A stretch of DNA of 37,031 nucleotides, from positions 1 through 37,031 of IMG/VR virus record IMGVR_UViG_3300028498_000074, one strand, 5' to 3'. The stretch comes from a virus. The notes under the pieces are model-generated. The model made no database searches. It was given only the letters and a program-made list of their open reading frames with translations, and had not been told where the DNA came from. Below, piece by piece: positions 22,263 through 29,791 of this stretch. Numbering within the stretch: the stretch's first letter is position 1; each line of letters opens with the position of its first letter. The position numbers and the translations under genes were made by a program.

Positions 22263-22604
22263 TCAGGTATCTGTATAGCTAATTCTTTGGTTTGCTGCGT
22301 CCAGTGTCCATACTATGCCTGCACCTAATAAACCAGTAACAGCGTAATGAAGGGCATCTGTGTTATTGTCATTTAATAAAAATTCGATTAATTCAGCATT
22401 TGTTGCGGTGGCGGTGATATCTGATTTAAAGCCACCATCACTACTTTGCTTTAACGCATTAAGCGTGACCAAATCGCTAGCGATAGAATGGCTTTTTAAA
22501 TACCATCCTGACTGTGACGTTATTGCACCTACCGGCGGTTTTGGAACGGATGGCTTAGGCGGAACAACTACCGGAGGCGCTACAACTTTCCCGGCAAACC
22601 CCAC
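22263..22604 (-). CDS. Truncated proline-rich tail-protein fragment overlapping the end of FI-N, possibly read by frameshift
   Basis: An open frame of 113 residues from a GTG at 22604 that lies inside the FI N-terminal fragment, in its -1 frame, with no ribosome binding site. A proline-rich linker (VVAPPVVVPPKPSVPKPP) is followed by a compact domain (SGWYLKSHSIASDLVTLNAL, then NAELIEFLLNDNNTDALHYA). It looks like the C-terminal part of a larger donor protein cut by the recombination. Two slippery heptamers in the overlap could join it to the sheath half (about 287 residues in all). Independent translation is unlikely. Confidence 0.5.
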   Translation of the reverse strand: MGFAGKVVAPPVVVPPKPSVPKPPVGAITSQSGWYLKSHSIASDLVTLNALKQSSDGGFKSDITATATNAELIEFLLNDNNTDALHYAVTGLLGAGIVWTLDAANQRISYTDT

Positions 22605-23125
22605 TCACCATCAATGATACAAAGCTCACGATCACCGTAAGTATCGCGGTACGCGACAATCGCAGCCTTATCTGTAATTAACGTGCCTTCTGCATCACGT
22701 GGCTGGGCGTAGACCATACCGCGACGGCGCTTGGCAATAGATACGAGTTTGAGCACGACATCAGGCGTGTCAATTTCTGGCGCACCTAAACGTTTTGGCA
22801 TCAGACCAAAGCGAGATTGGCAGGTCAATAGCACGTCTAAAGTATCGACATCGAGTGGTTCGGTTACACGTAAAATGACGACTGTCGGATTGTAGATATC
22901 GCGTATCGACTGTAGGCAATCGCGAAGTGTGCCGGTTGTGCCTGCTTTATCGATATTGTCTTGTGTGATACCGGTCAAGAGTACTGGCGTATCAAGTGGG
23001 TACATGTCGTCGTCAGCGTCAGTGCTAGTAACAACTAACCCAATTACGCTGACGTTGGCATTGCGCATCGGCAAGATGCCTTGGGTTTTCTCTTGAGCTG
23101 AGATGCCGTGATGAAATGCTGCCAT
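22580..23125 (-). CDS. FI: Tail sheath FI, N-terminal fragment
   Basis: A 181-residue protein matching the first half of P2 FI: MAAFHHGISAQEKTQGILPM, then SVIGLVVTSTDADDDMYPLD, GTLRDCLQSIRD and YGDRELCIIDGEW, where P2 has RELMVIWPDF. The frame then runs six codons further into cassette sequence (GLPGKL) and stops at TAG 22582-22580. AAGGAAAACCTC precedes the ATG. Full-length sheath is about 390 residues. The frame up to the junction shows no decay, suggesting either recent disruption or selection on the half protein. Confidence 0.9.
   Translation of the reverse strand: MAAFHHGISAQEKTQGILPMRNANVSVIGLVVTSTDADDDMYPLDTPVLLTGITQDNIDKAGTTGTLRDCLQSIRDIYNPTVVILRVTEPLDVDTLDVLLTCQSRFGLMPKRLGAPEIDTPDVVLKLVSIAKRRRGMVYAQPRDAEGTLITDKAAIVAYRDTYGDRELCIIDGEWGLPGKL
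22586..22601 (-). promoter_or_regulatory. Tandem -1 slippery heptamers at the end of FI-N
   Basis: In the FI frame, G-GGT-TTG occupies 22601-22595 and G-GGA-AAG 22592-22586; both fit X-XXY-YYZ. The second is the same heptamer as the lambda G/GT site. A -1 slip avoids the TAG four codons on and enters the 113-residue frame. No stimulatory structure was established. Confidence 0.45.
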
Positions 23126-23157
23126 GAGGTTTTCCTTTGCTTTTAAGTTAATTAAAA

Positions 23158-25401
23158 TTAGCGACCTTTGGTTACGCCGCCTGATAGATTATTGATAGTG
23201 ACGTTGCCTTCTGAGATTAGTCCTGCTAGTCCGCCTTGCGCTGGTAGTATTTTCCTGATCACATTACCGGTTGTCTCACCATTCCAGTCATAAAAACTAA
23301 CCAATACGCCATCAGCGCCATTTTCGCCTAGACCTCCACCTGCACCGCCATGATTTAGCTTGATTTTGTCAACTGGCACAATCATCAATACGCTTTGACT
23401 ATTAATAACGTGTCTTATAACCCTATGAGGCTGAATAATGTCATAACCGTAATCGCCCCCGGTATTAAGCGTTGCACTTTGAGACTGCTTTACCACGCCA
23501 TTCGTATCATCATTACAGTAATAAAAGGTATTGGTTTGATCTGTCCATTTTTCAGCTCTAAACTGAGTATAATCTTTGATTTCACAAACAAGCTCAGGAA
23601 CAGGCATGTATGTCGGATTAACATCACTACTCACACCGTAAGAAAATCCAGATGGCTGTGTTGATGAAACATCTTTCATAGAAACGAAATTCAGCTGCTT
23701 ACCGTCTAATTCTTGTGGAAGCACGACATTCGTGATATTAAAATGCTCTAAGAATTCGCTAACACTATTTAAATTTGGGTAGCGCTTACCATATGGCGCA
23801 CCACCGCCTGAGCCACCACCTCCGCCCGCATAAAGAATTTTCTTTACACCGTCTACCATTGTTTCAACACCAAAGTCGCCGTTTTCTGCGAAGTAAATAC
23901 CGCCACCACCTCCGCCGCCACCGCCACCCGCAATCAAGCCGTAATTTTCAACAAACATAGCACCTTTGATTGCCGTGCCTCCGTTTTGACCACTAGATGC
24001 CAGCGTGGTTAGACTTTCTATGCTTTGTGTAAGATAAACGCCAGATTTTTGAGAGTACCTAGCCGATGAACCACCGTTACCGCCATGACCTAAAATTCGG
24101 CCATAGTTTTCGATAATAGGACTGGTGCCAAACCAATTAATACCTTCGGTGATTGCTGGTGCTACTGCATTGGGTGCGATAATGTCCACGCCTGCGTCCA
24201 CGATAAATCGCACAGTTTCAGTAGATGATGGGTAGCTACCTGATTGAGCTTTGTAATACTCAGCGAGATCGATACCGTCAGTTGTTGACTGACTGATATG
24301 CATGACAGTTTCGTGGTGGCCAGCGTCATTAATCGGTACATTAATTGACAAATTAGCCGGCGCACCCACAGTCAATCGCACGTGATTTTGTGATTCTTCG
24401 ATATTGTCATCAGGTGTGGTTGTAAAGTTAATAATAGCTTGACCGTTATTCAAAATAACCGTTCCGCTTTCTGTTTTTTCAGGTACAACAACATCATTGG
24501 TATCACCGTTTAACGCACCTTCTTTTACTATCCAATCGAGGATTTGCCCATCAGGTAAATTATTGGCTGTAACCGTAAACCGTACTGCAGCCCCTTCATT
24601 AATTGAGATTTTGTCTGCCGCCACTTTCCAGACGGTTTCAACCACGGTCGATGGATCATAGCGCTCAAACAGGTAGCTGGTATAAATAGGGTAAGTGTGT
24701 GGGCGGTCAGTTGTGGCAAGCTCTGTATTGCCGCGCTGCCCCAGTGTGAGCATAGGCTGACCGATGTAAGCATCGCCATCTTTAACAGCCACTAAACCAA
24801 TACCTTCTAACCTCCGCCAGTGTGTTTCAAAACCAAACATCGCGTCAAATAGAGGCTTGGGATTAGATTTACTGTGTGACCAGTAGGGATAGCCAAACGG
24901 ATAAGCCAAATCTAAGAATTGAGCAAAGCGGGGATTGCTAACAAAATTATTAGACACCCATGCTTGCGTCGCTGTCACGACGTTGGCATCAATCACTAAA
25001 TTGACATCAGGATTGTCAATACTGATAACAGCCTTAATACGATAATCAACAGCGGCAGTAGAGCTGGCAACAGGCTTTTGCACCTCTGGCACTTGACCGA
25101 CCCAAATTAAGCTACCCTCGCTATCAATTAAGCCAATCTCACGTATCGACCAGCCACCTTGATCTTGCGGAACGATACAAGTGATTTCGTATTGCCCAGT
25201 GACTGATGTGGCTGCAACGCCCTCAACTGCACCTTGATAGCGCTTACTAACCAATACCTGCTGATCAAGGCGTTGGCTAAAGTCGACATTGATGCCTTGC
25301 CCAACAGCAAATTCAGCAATGCGTACCGGCTGACCGCCAGCAGAGGCAGCTGCTGCAAGCTTTTGTTGTCCAAGCGTGGTTAGTAAGAGCTGGTAAGTCA
25401 T
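23158..25401 (-). CDS. H: Tail fibre H with glycine-rich adhesin region (gpH)
   Basis: A 747-residue protein. The N terminus (MTYQLLLTTLGQQKLAAAAS, then GGWSIREIGLIDSEGSLIWVG) is the conserved P2-type tail-fibre baseplate-binding domain. The middle (about 260-370) is beta-sandwich-like (ISINEGAAVRFTVTANNLPD, then LRVGAP-type strands). The C-terminal 300 residues contain glycine runs: GRILGHGGNGG, AGGGGGGGGGG, AGGGGGSGGG and HGGAGGGLGENG. Such motifs in phage adhesins (S16 gp38 type) pack as polyglycine-II helices behind receptor-binding loops. No tail-fibre chaperone G follows; the next gene is the split sheath. AAAGG lies eight bases before the ATG. Confidence 0.88.
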   Translation of the reverse strand: MTYQLLLTTLGQQKLAAAASAGGQPVRIAEFAVGQGINVDFSQRLDQQVLVSKRYQGAVEGVAATSVTGQYEITCIVPQDQGGWSIREIGLIDSEGSLIWVGQVPEVQKPVASSTAAVDYRIKAVISIDNPDVNLVIDANVVTATQAWVSNNFVSNPRFAQFLDLAYPFGYPYWSHSKSNPKPLFDAMFGFETHWRRLEGIGLVAVKDGDAYIGQPMLTLGQRGNTELATTDRPHTYPIYTSYLFERYDPSTVVETVWKVAADKISINEGAAVRFTVTANNLPDGQILDWIVKEGALNGDTNDVVVPEKTESGTVILNNGQAIINFTTTPDDNIEESQNHVRLTVGAPANLSINVPINDAGHHETVMHISQSTTDGIDLAEYYKAQSGSYPSSTETVRFIVDAGVDIIAPNAVAPAITEGINWFGTSPIIENYGRILGHGGNGGSSARYSQKSGVYLTQSIESLTTLASSGQNGGTAIKGAMFVENYGLIAGGGGGGGGGGIYFAENGDFGVETMVDGVKKILYAGGGGGSGGGAPYGKRYPNLNSVSEFLEHFNITNVVLPQELDGKQLNFVSMKDVSSTQPSGFSYGVSSDVNPTYMPVPELVCEIKDYTQFRAEKWTDQTNTFYYCNDDTNGVVKQSQSATLNTGGDYGYDIIQPHRVIRHVINSQSVLMIVPVDKIKLNHGGAGGGLGENGADGVLVSFYDWNGETTGNVIRKILPAQGGLAGLISEGNVTINNLSGGVTKGR

Positions 25402-25413
25402 GTTGACGCCTTT

Positions 25414-25487
25414 GGTCAGTAGCTAATGTTTATTGATTTTTTCTATTACGTACTAGTGCCACCTCGGGGTGGCAACTCTACTGAACC
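25414..25487 (-). ncRNA. Foldable RNA element ahead of tail fibre gene H
   Basis: On the minus strand GGTTCAGTAG (25487-25478) pairs with CTACTGACC (25422-25414), with one bulged base. It encloses a 7-bp hairpin TGCCACC / GGTGGCA (25474-25457) with a 4-nt loop. No T tract follows, so it is not a standard terminator. It lies 13 bp upstream of the H start and could influence H translation or transcript processing. Confidence 0.4.
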
Positions 25488-25509
25488 ACTATTTATGATG
25501 ATGGCACCA

Positions 25510-25914
25510 CTAACGGTCAATATCAGCGCCATCAAACACGATAACGTCACCTAGTTTTTTGATCGTAAACAGTTCTGATTTATCTTCAGCAATAGCCAAC
25601 GTGCGTTTAGGCGCAGTAGTGTAATCAGCTAAATGCTCAGGATTTTGTAACGTGTAGATATTCAAGTTAGTTGCAGTGCTAGTAACGACTTCAACATGAA
25701 CGGAGTCAAAACGTGTGCGTAATAGTGCCGGATTGAAAATTACATCAATGTTAGGACGAGCAGTGCTATCACTGATAAGTAGTACTAAATGGCTTGCGGT
25801 AGCAATACCATCGTCTTCAATAACATCAAAATCTACGACGTATTTACCAGCATCATTTGCCACTGGATTGGTAACAGTTTTAGTCAAGCCTTGGGGCTGT
25901 TGATTGTTTGGCAT
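25510..25914 (-). CDS. Hypothetical protein between baseplate gene I and fibre gene H
   Basis: A 134-residue, beta-rich protein with the segment DAGKYVVDFDVIEDDGIATA, then ASHLVLLISDSTARPNIDVIF. There is no signal peptide or membrane segment. AAGGATTT precedes the ATG. P2 has no gene here. Position between I and H suggests a baseplate or fibre attachment accessory, but I do not recognise a family. Confidence 0.65.
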   Translation of the reverse strand: MPNNQQPQGLTKTVTNPVANDAGKYVVDFDVIEDDGIATASHLVLLISDSTARPNIDVIFNPALLRTRFDSVHVEVVTSTATNLNIYTLQNPEHLADYTTAPKRTLAIAEDKSELFTIKKLGDVIVFDGADIDR

Positions 25915-25928
25915 ACATAAATCCTTCG

Positions 25929-26456
25929 TTAGTTAGTAATGGTAATTTCGACGCCGAGAGCTGGGACAGCATAAGCGGCGATAGTGGCAGTAACAGTTGT
26001 ACCAAAATAAATATCGTAATGAGCTGACAGACGTTTAACGGCATCAACAACCGCACGGATTTGACGCACTGAGTCAGTGATGATGCCATTCATAGGATTT
26101 ACTTCGATGCTAAAAGTACCGGGTGTGCCTCTCGGACTTTTTTCAAACCACTCGATAACGCTGGTATCGTAGTTCATCACTGCAAGCGCGCGTTTGACTG
26201 CGCCTAACGTGCCTTTACGCTGATGTACCCAAACAGAGTTCTTGATAACATTCCGCTGCGTTTCAATACTCCAAGCATCATTCCACTCATCGACTGACCA
26301 TGCGTACGCTAAGAAAGGCAAGTACTCGATAGGGCAGTTGTCGACATCCCAAATCAAATCAAATGGCACATCTATCAATTCAAGCCGTGCAGTCAGTGTG
26401 GCAAGCTCACGCTCAAGCGGTTTACTATTAGCAGGTAGTAGAGACAAATCAGTCAT
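25929..26456 (-). CDS. I: Baseplate protein I (gpI)
   Basis: A 175-residue protein (P2 I is 176). LLPANSKPLERELATLTARL, then IPYLPFLAYAWSVDEW-like text (NCPIEYLPFLAYAWSVDEWN), is the diagnostic gpI pattern, followed by RKGTLGAVKRALAVMNYD. gpI joins J and W in the baseplate wedge and connects the fibre. Its ATG lies within the end of J, the compact overlap seen in P2. Confidence 0.92.
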   Translation of the reverse strand: MTDLSLLPANSKPLERELATLTARLELIDVPFDLIWDVDNCPIEYLPFLAYAWSVDEWNDAWSIETQRNVIKNSVWVHQRKGTLGAVKRALAVMNYDTSVIEWFEKSPRGTPGTFSIEVNPMNGIITDSVRQIRAVVDAVKRLSAHYDIYFGTTVTATIAAYAVPALGVEITITN

Positions 26457-27393
26457 TGCTACTCACCGCTGTAATGTCATAGCTGGTGCAATGCGCCACT
26501 TGGGATACATCGACCAACACATCAGTAGCTGGACTGATCAGTTCAATGCGACTGACACCATTTACGTCCAATGCGCCAATAATTCGACTGGTAGCAATGC
26601 GGCGACCAGGCTTAAACTCTGAGCGCAAATAAGTGCGTAAGTCAGCTAAACCTTGAGCTAGTATGAGCTGTGGGCTGATACCTGCTTTGATATAAATAAC
26701 CGCGTTAATTTCATAAGCTTTAGCAGTGGCACTATGCACGCGCACTAAGTCGGTCAAAGGACGCACATCGTCAGCGGTCAGCGCTGCAAAAACGTCATCA
26801 ATAGCGTTTTGATCAACACCTACCGTTTTGGTCGCCTGCTTGAGTACGTCGCCATCAATCTGCCCAGACAAATACACATCAACTTCAGTAGGAGCAGGGC
26901 TGTGTACGGTTGCGTTAAATACTTGCGGACTGGCAGATAATGCGTGGAATAAATAAGCACCAGCGCTACCGGCCTTGGTTTCGGCTTCGACTGACAATGC
27001 CAAGCGATCACGATAGTCGGTATCGTCTTCTAAAATCTCAGGCGTAACAGGATTGGTTGTTAAATCTTCTACTTGTAAAACTTTGCGCTGTACGCGGTAA
27101 TAGGTGACACCGATATGGTCAAGGTCAGTACCATTGGCATACGCCAGCATAAGGCTACGAGCTGTACGATTAATCTCGCTCACTTTTAGGCTGTAGCGAT
27201 AAGCCAACACTTCCAACATCTTGTTAACTGGCTCAGACTCTAATGCTAATGCCGCGTGTATCGGGTGATTGGCTGGGAATTTGGCAGCAAACTCGGCGCG
27301 GATTTCAATCAATTCGGCTTCAGGCGAAATGAGCTTGATTAAATTTGGTGGCGGCAAGCCCTGTAAGTTAATTGCGGTAAATACGTTATTCAT
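26449..27393 (-). CDS. J: Baseplate protein J (gpJ)
   Basis: A 314-residue protein (P2 J is 302) of the baseplate J/gp47 family, forming the wedge with W and I. Recognisable parts are INLQGLPPPNLIKLISPEAE at the N terminus, ALESEPVNKMLEVLAYR, then ANGTDLDHIGVTYYRVQR and RDRLALSVEAETKAGSAGAY. The start codon overlaps the W stop and its end overlaps I, so the three are translationally coupled. Confidence 0.93.
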   Translation of the reverse strand: MNNVFTAINLQGLPPPNLIKLISPEAELIEIRAEFAAKFPANHPIHAALALESEPVNKMLEVLAYRYSLKVSEINRTARSLMLAYANGTDLDHIGVTYYRVQRKVLQVEDLTTNPVTPEILEDDTDYRDRLALSVEAETKAGSAGAYLFHALSASPQVFNATVHSPAPTEVDVYLSGQIDGDVLKQATKTVGVDQNAIDDVFAALTADDVRPLTDLVRVHSATAKAYEINAVIYIKAGISPQLILAQGLADLRTYLRSEFKPGRRIATSRIIGALDVNGVSRIELISPATDVLVDVSQVAHCTSYDITAVSSND

Positions 27394-27755
27394 GTGGCCC
27401 CTCGCACTAAAGATAATGATGTAGTCAGCGTTGAGCTATCAGCACGGCGCATCTCAATCAATGTATTCCAGCCGCTATTGATACCATCGTTAATCAAAGA
27501 CAGACTAACCTTGCTAACCTTAATTCGTGGCTCCCAGCGGATAAGAGCTGTCGCTGTGGCTGCCATCAGCTTCAGACGCGTGGCATCATTGGCTGGGGCG
27601 TCAATCAAAAAGGGCAGTAGACTGCCATACTCACGGCGCATCAATCGTGTACCAAGCGGCGTGGTTAAAATGTCATGTATCGACTGGCGTAAATGCTCAT
27701 CTTGATTTAATAAGCTGCCAGTTGTGCGGGACATTCCTGCTGCATACGTCATCAT
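27390..27755 (-). CDS. W: Baseplate protein W (gpW, gp25-like)
   Basis: A 121-residue protein of the gp25/lysozyme-like wedge family. The typical DEHLRQSIHDILTTPLGTRL, then REYGSLLPFLIDAPAN, is present; this EYGS motif contacts the sheath at the baseplate. Length is as in P2 (115). It overlaps both V and J by the ATGA arrangement. Confidence 0.94.
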   Translation of the reverse strand: MMTYAAGMSRTTGSLLNQDEHLRQSIHDILTTPLGTRLMRREYGSLLPFLIDAPANDATRLKLMAATATALIRWEPRIKVSKVSLSLINDGINSGWNTLIEMRRADSSTLTTSLSLVRGAT

Positions 27756-28327
27756 TGCGGCGGCTCCGTACTCGATCCACCAGACTTAACGCCACCATGG
27801 GTGTGCGTGGTTAGGTTAATTCCGTTGGCAGTTACTTCATCCGCGGCGGCAATGGATTTGCCGCAATTAATAGAGCCGTCGACTTGTAAATTACCAGTCA
27901 GTGTGGCTGACGGTGTGTCCCATACAATGCTGGTCGCTGCTTGATTAGTGATCTGGCTGATGTGCATGGTAAGTTGGCTATTAACCACATCAATGCTGCA
28001 AAAATCAGTGTCGTTGTAACGGATGCGTATCTCATTGGGGTCGGTGCTCGGACTAGGGTTGTGTTCGCTATATAAGCTGATAACAGGGATTGCATTAGCC
28101 AATTCGCCGCTTGGCGATACAAGCAAGTATTGCTCACCGATACTAGGGCAACGCCATACGCTAATAGATCCAGCTGCGATACTAGGAATATTTACCCAGT
28201 CGGTTTCATTGTCGCCAACAGCCAGACGCATCAAAGCTTTATCGGCATCAATCTTAATGACTGTGCCGATGGTTGCGATATTATGTAAGCGTCGTTGGGT
28301 TTCTGCATTCATGGCTATAGTCTGCAT
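27752..28327 (-). CDS. V: Baseplate spike protein V (gpV)
   Basis: A 191-residue protein (P2 V is 211) forming the membrane-piercing trimeric spike. The N-terminal OB-fold is LHNIATIGTVIKIDADKALM, then NIPSIAAGSISVWRCPSIGE. The C-terminal beta-helix ends with NLTTHTHGGVKSGGSST; the HTH (His-x-His) motif is the iron-binding tip of such spikes. Two ATGs (28327, 28312) are possible, and neither has a clear ribosome binding site. The upstream 25-bp dyad and the terminator after S indicate a new transcription start here, as for P2 P-V. Confidence 0.92.
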   Translation of the reverse strand: MQTIAMNAETQRRLHNIATIGTVIKIDADKALMRLAVGDNETDWVNIPSIAAGSISVWRCPSIGEQYLLVSPSGELANAIPVISLYSEHNPSPSTDPNEIRIRYNDTDFCSIDVVNSQLTMHISQITNQAATSIVWDTPSATLTGNLQVDGSINCGKSIAAADEVTANGINLTTHTHGGVKSGGSSTEPPQ

Positions 28328-28355
28328 TGCAGCAGTGCCAAGCGCATCAAGTGCT

Positions 28356-28380
28356 TAACCGTAAGTCCGATTTGCGGATA
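28356..28380 (-). promoter_or_regulatory. Conserved 25-bp dyad, candidate activator site of the V promoter
   Basis: TAACCGTAA (28356-28364), seven bases, then TTGCGGATA (28372-28380). Nineteen of 25 bases equal the dyad at the divergent O/P start (34155-34179). It sits 29 bp upstream of the first V ATG and directly behind the S terminator. A TATAGC box is at 28319-28314. This is where P2 has an Ogr-dependent late promoter. Confidence 0.6.
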
Positions 28381-28381
28381 T

Positions 28382-28401
28382 AAAAAAGCCCCGCGCTGGG
28401 C
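28382..28401 (-). terminator. Terminator after gene S
   Basis: On the minus strand GCCC (28401-28398) and GGGC (28391-28388) form a short GC stem followed by six T (28387-28382). It lies 24 bp past the S stop and ends the lysis/tail-completion transcript just before the V promoter dyad. Confidence 0.65.
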
Positions 28402-28424
28402 AGGGTTGAGGAAAGGTTCTGTTT

Positions 28425-28865
28425 TTAATTGTTTAACAAAAAATCTTTAATCTCATTAATAATTAGTTCTTTATCATCATCGGACCATCCAATAGTTTTA
28501 CGCACTGGATAGCGTGTGGGTTTTGATTTTGGGTTAGGCTTGATGGTTTTGCCGTACTGGTGAACTGCCATGACTTCAGCAGTGCGACCGGCAAAGCCAA
28601 TCTCTGCATGATTACTACTGTAGGCAGTTTTCAGCATCTTAGGCAACCGCTGAAACATAGCGCCTCGACTGATACTACCGACCTGATCACGTTTGCGCGG
28701 GGTAAAGCGCTGACCGTCTGGATCTTTTTGTGCTTTGATACGGCGTTTCCATACAGTACGCATCTTGGTAGATATCTGACGGTTAAGCCTGGTCTTTTGC
28801 TGAGGGCTTAATTGCTTGTTTATGCGCTCAAGCCAAGGCGCTAATTCGTCAAAGTTATCGCTCAT
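28425..28865 (-). CDS. S: Tail completion protein S (gpS)
   Basis: A 146-residue protein (P2 S is 150) of the virion morphogenesis family. It has the typical opening FDELAPWLERINKQLSPQQK, then RRIKAQKDPDGQRFTPRK with the conserved NPDGxxxxPR-like segment, and EIGFAGRTAEVMAVHQYG. It completes the tail for joining to the head. The start overlaps the R stop. Confidence 0.92.
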   Translation of the reverse strand: MSDNFDELAPWLERINKQLSPQQKTRLNRQISTKMRTVWKRRIKAQKDPDGQRFTPRKRDQVGSISRGAMFQRLPKMLKTAYSSNHAEIGFAGRTAEVMAVHQYGKTIKPNPKSKPTRYPVRKTIGWSDDDKELIINEIKDFLLNN

Positions 28866-29269
28866 TTGTCGGCCGCGTCAGCTACATCTTTCGTTACCCA
28901 GTCTTCAAGGCTGTCAGACCAAATCTTGGGTGGGCAAAGATGGTAATCACCAGCTTCATTAATAACCAGTTTATCTACTAGACCGATATCAACAGTAAGA
29001 TCATACGTCTCGGCATCTATGATTTCGCTATCAAAATTTAAGTCTGGTACCGGATAGCCTCTGGATTGAAACCACTTGCGGATGAAGGTCATCAATCCAA
29101 AAGGATCGTTGTCACGACAGTCAATAAATAAAAAGCGTGCGATATAAGTAATGTCGCCGACGTTGGATGCCAGCTCACCATTTACCAAAAAAAGATGTAC
29201 CTTATCAGCGGTCAGCTGTGACGCAAATTTGGCAAGCAGATCATCTTTTAGTTGCTGCAGATAGATCAT
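28862..29269 (-). CDS. R: Tail completion protein R (gpR)
   Basis: A 135-residue protein. The pattern LLAKFASQLTADKVHLFLVN, then the beta-rich DINYD-like DLNFDSEIIDAETYDLTVDI, matches P2-type gpR by position and composition. It starts in an ATGA overlap with the endolysin gene and ends in an overlap with S. In P2, R and S finish the tail. No Rz/Rz1-type spanin genes (P2 lysB/lysC) could be found between the endolysin and R. Confidence 0.85.
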   Translation of the reverse strand: MIYLQQLKDDLLAKFASQLTADKVHLFLVNGELASNVGDITYIARFLFIDCRDNDPFGLMTFIRKWFQSRGYPVPDLNFDSEIIDAETYDLTVDIGLVDKLVINEAGDYHLCPPKIWSDSLEDWVTKDVADAADK

Positions 29270-29790
29270 AAATTATTATCCATAGCAGCTGCTCTTAAAT
29301 TCTCTACAATGCGACGGCTCCAACCTTTTCCGAATACATTCCAAGTCCGTAAAATGGTATAAAAATAAAGACGCTCGGCATTGAATCTAAAAATAACATC
29401 ATTTTTTTCGAGTTTAGATACAGTGGCTAATGTAACTGGACCAATAATGCCGTCGTCATTGACATTAATAGCTCGTTGTAAAAATTTTACGGACTGCTTA
29501 ACACCATGATTGTATGATGCATCAAGCATTTGAAACCCAATAGCTGGATGAAGTTTGTCACCGTGAATAGCATCCCAGTAAGATTTGCGTGCAATAGCTT
29601 TCGCTGTAGATTTAGGCAGTTTACGCATAGGTCCATTGTAGCCATGAGCACGCGCCACTCTCGCAGTTACACCCCACATGGTTTCACCACCTGGGTCGCT
29701 TGGGTGATTTACATAACCACCTTCGATAAGCATCATTCGATCGAAGAAATCTTCAAAAATCTTAAATTTAGGGATAGAAACGTTAATCAC
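29266..29790 (-). CDS. Endolysin, GH108 family with peptidoglycan-binding domain
   Basis: A protein of 174 residues from GTG 29790, which has AGGAG six bases upstream; an ATG at 29814 inside the previous gene lacks such a signal. The catalytic helix MLIEGGYVNHPSDPGGETMW contains the GH108 glutamate in EGGY. The second half (LQRAINVNDDGIIGPVTLAT) is a peptidoglycan-binding repeat. It cleaves host murein at lysis. No signal-arrest-release helix is visible, so it needs a holin, probably one of the two membrane proteins upstream. Confidence 0.92.
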   Translation of the reverse strand: MINVSIPKFKIFEDFFDRMMLIEGGYVNHPSDPGGETMWGVTARVARAHGYNGPMRKLPKSTAKAIARKSYWDAIHGDKLHPAIGFQMLDASYNHGVKQSVKFLQRAINVNDDGIIGPVTLATVSKLEKNDVIFRFNAERLYFYTILRTWNVFGKGWSRRIVENLRAAAMDNNL

Positions 29791-29791
29791 A

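Larger units (their letters stand above)
20311..22579 (-). mobile_element. 2.3-kb tail-gene cassette inserted in the sheath gene FI
   Basis: Between the two FI halves lie the end of a proline-rich ORF and three compact genes (414, 128 and 92 residues) with overlapping stops and starts. They have no counterpart in P2 and look like a tail-tip or fibre-region block from another phage. No transposase, integrase, intron or intein motif is visible, and no target-site duplication or terminal inverted repeat was found at the edges. The simplest origin is illegitimate recombination between phages. Confidence 0.6.

Noticed and set aside
20311-22579. Intron, intein or transposon explanation for the sheath interruption
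   Set aside because: No transposase, reverse transcriptase, homing endonuclease, intein splice motifs, terminal repeats or target duplication were seen, and the two halves have their own start and stop codons.
23775-23960. Plus-strand frame rich in His and Arg opposite the fibre glycine runs
   Set aside because: It is the reverse reading of glycine codons (GGC/GGT), not a gene.
28862-29790. Embedded Rz/Rz1-type spanin genes near the endolysin
   Set aside because: No frame with a signal anchor plus coiled coil or a lipobox was found; either absent or located elsewhere.
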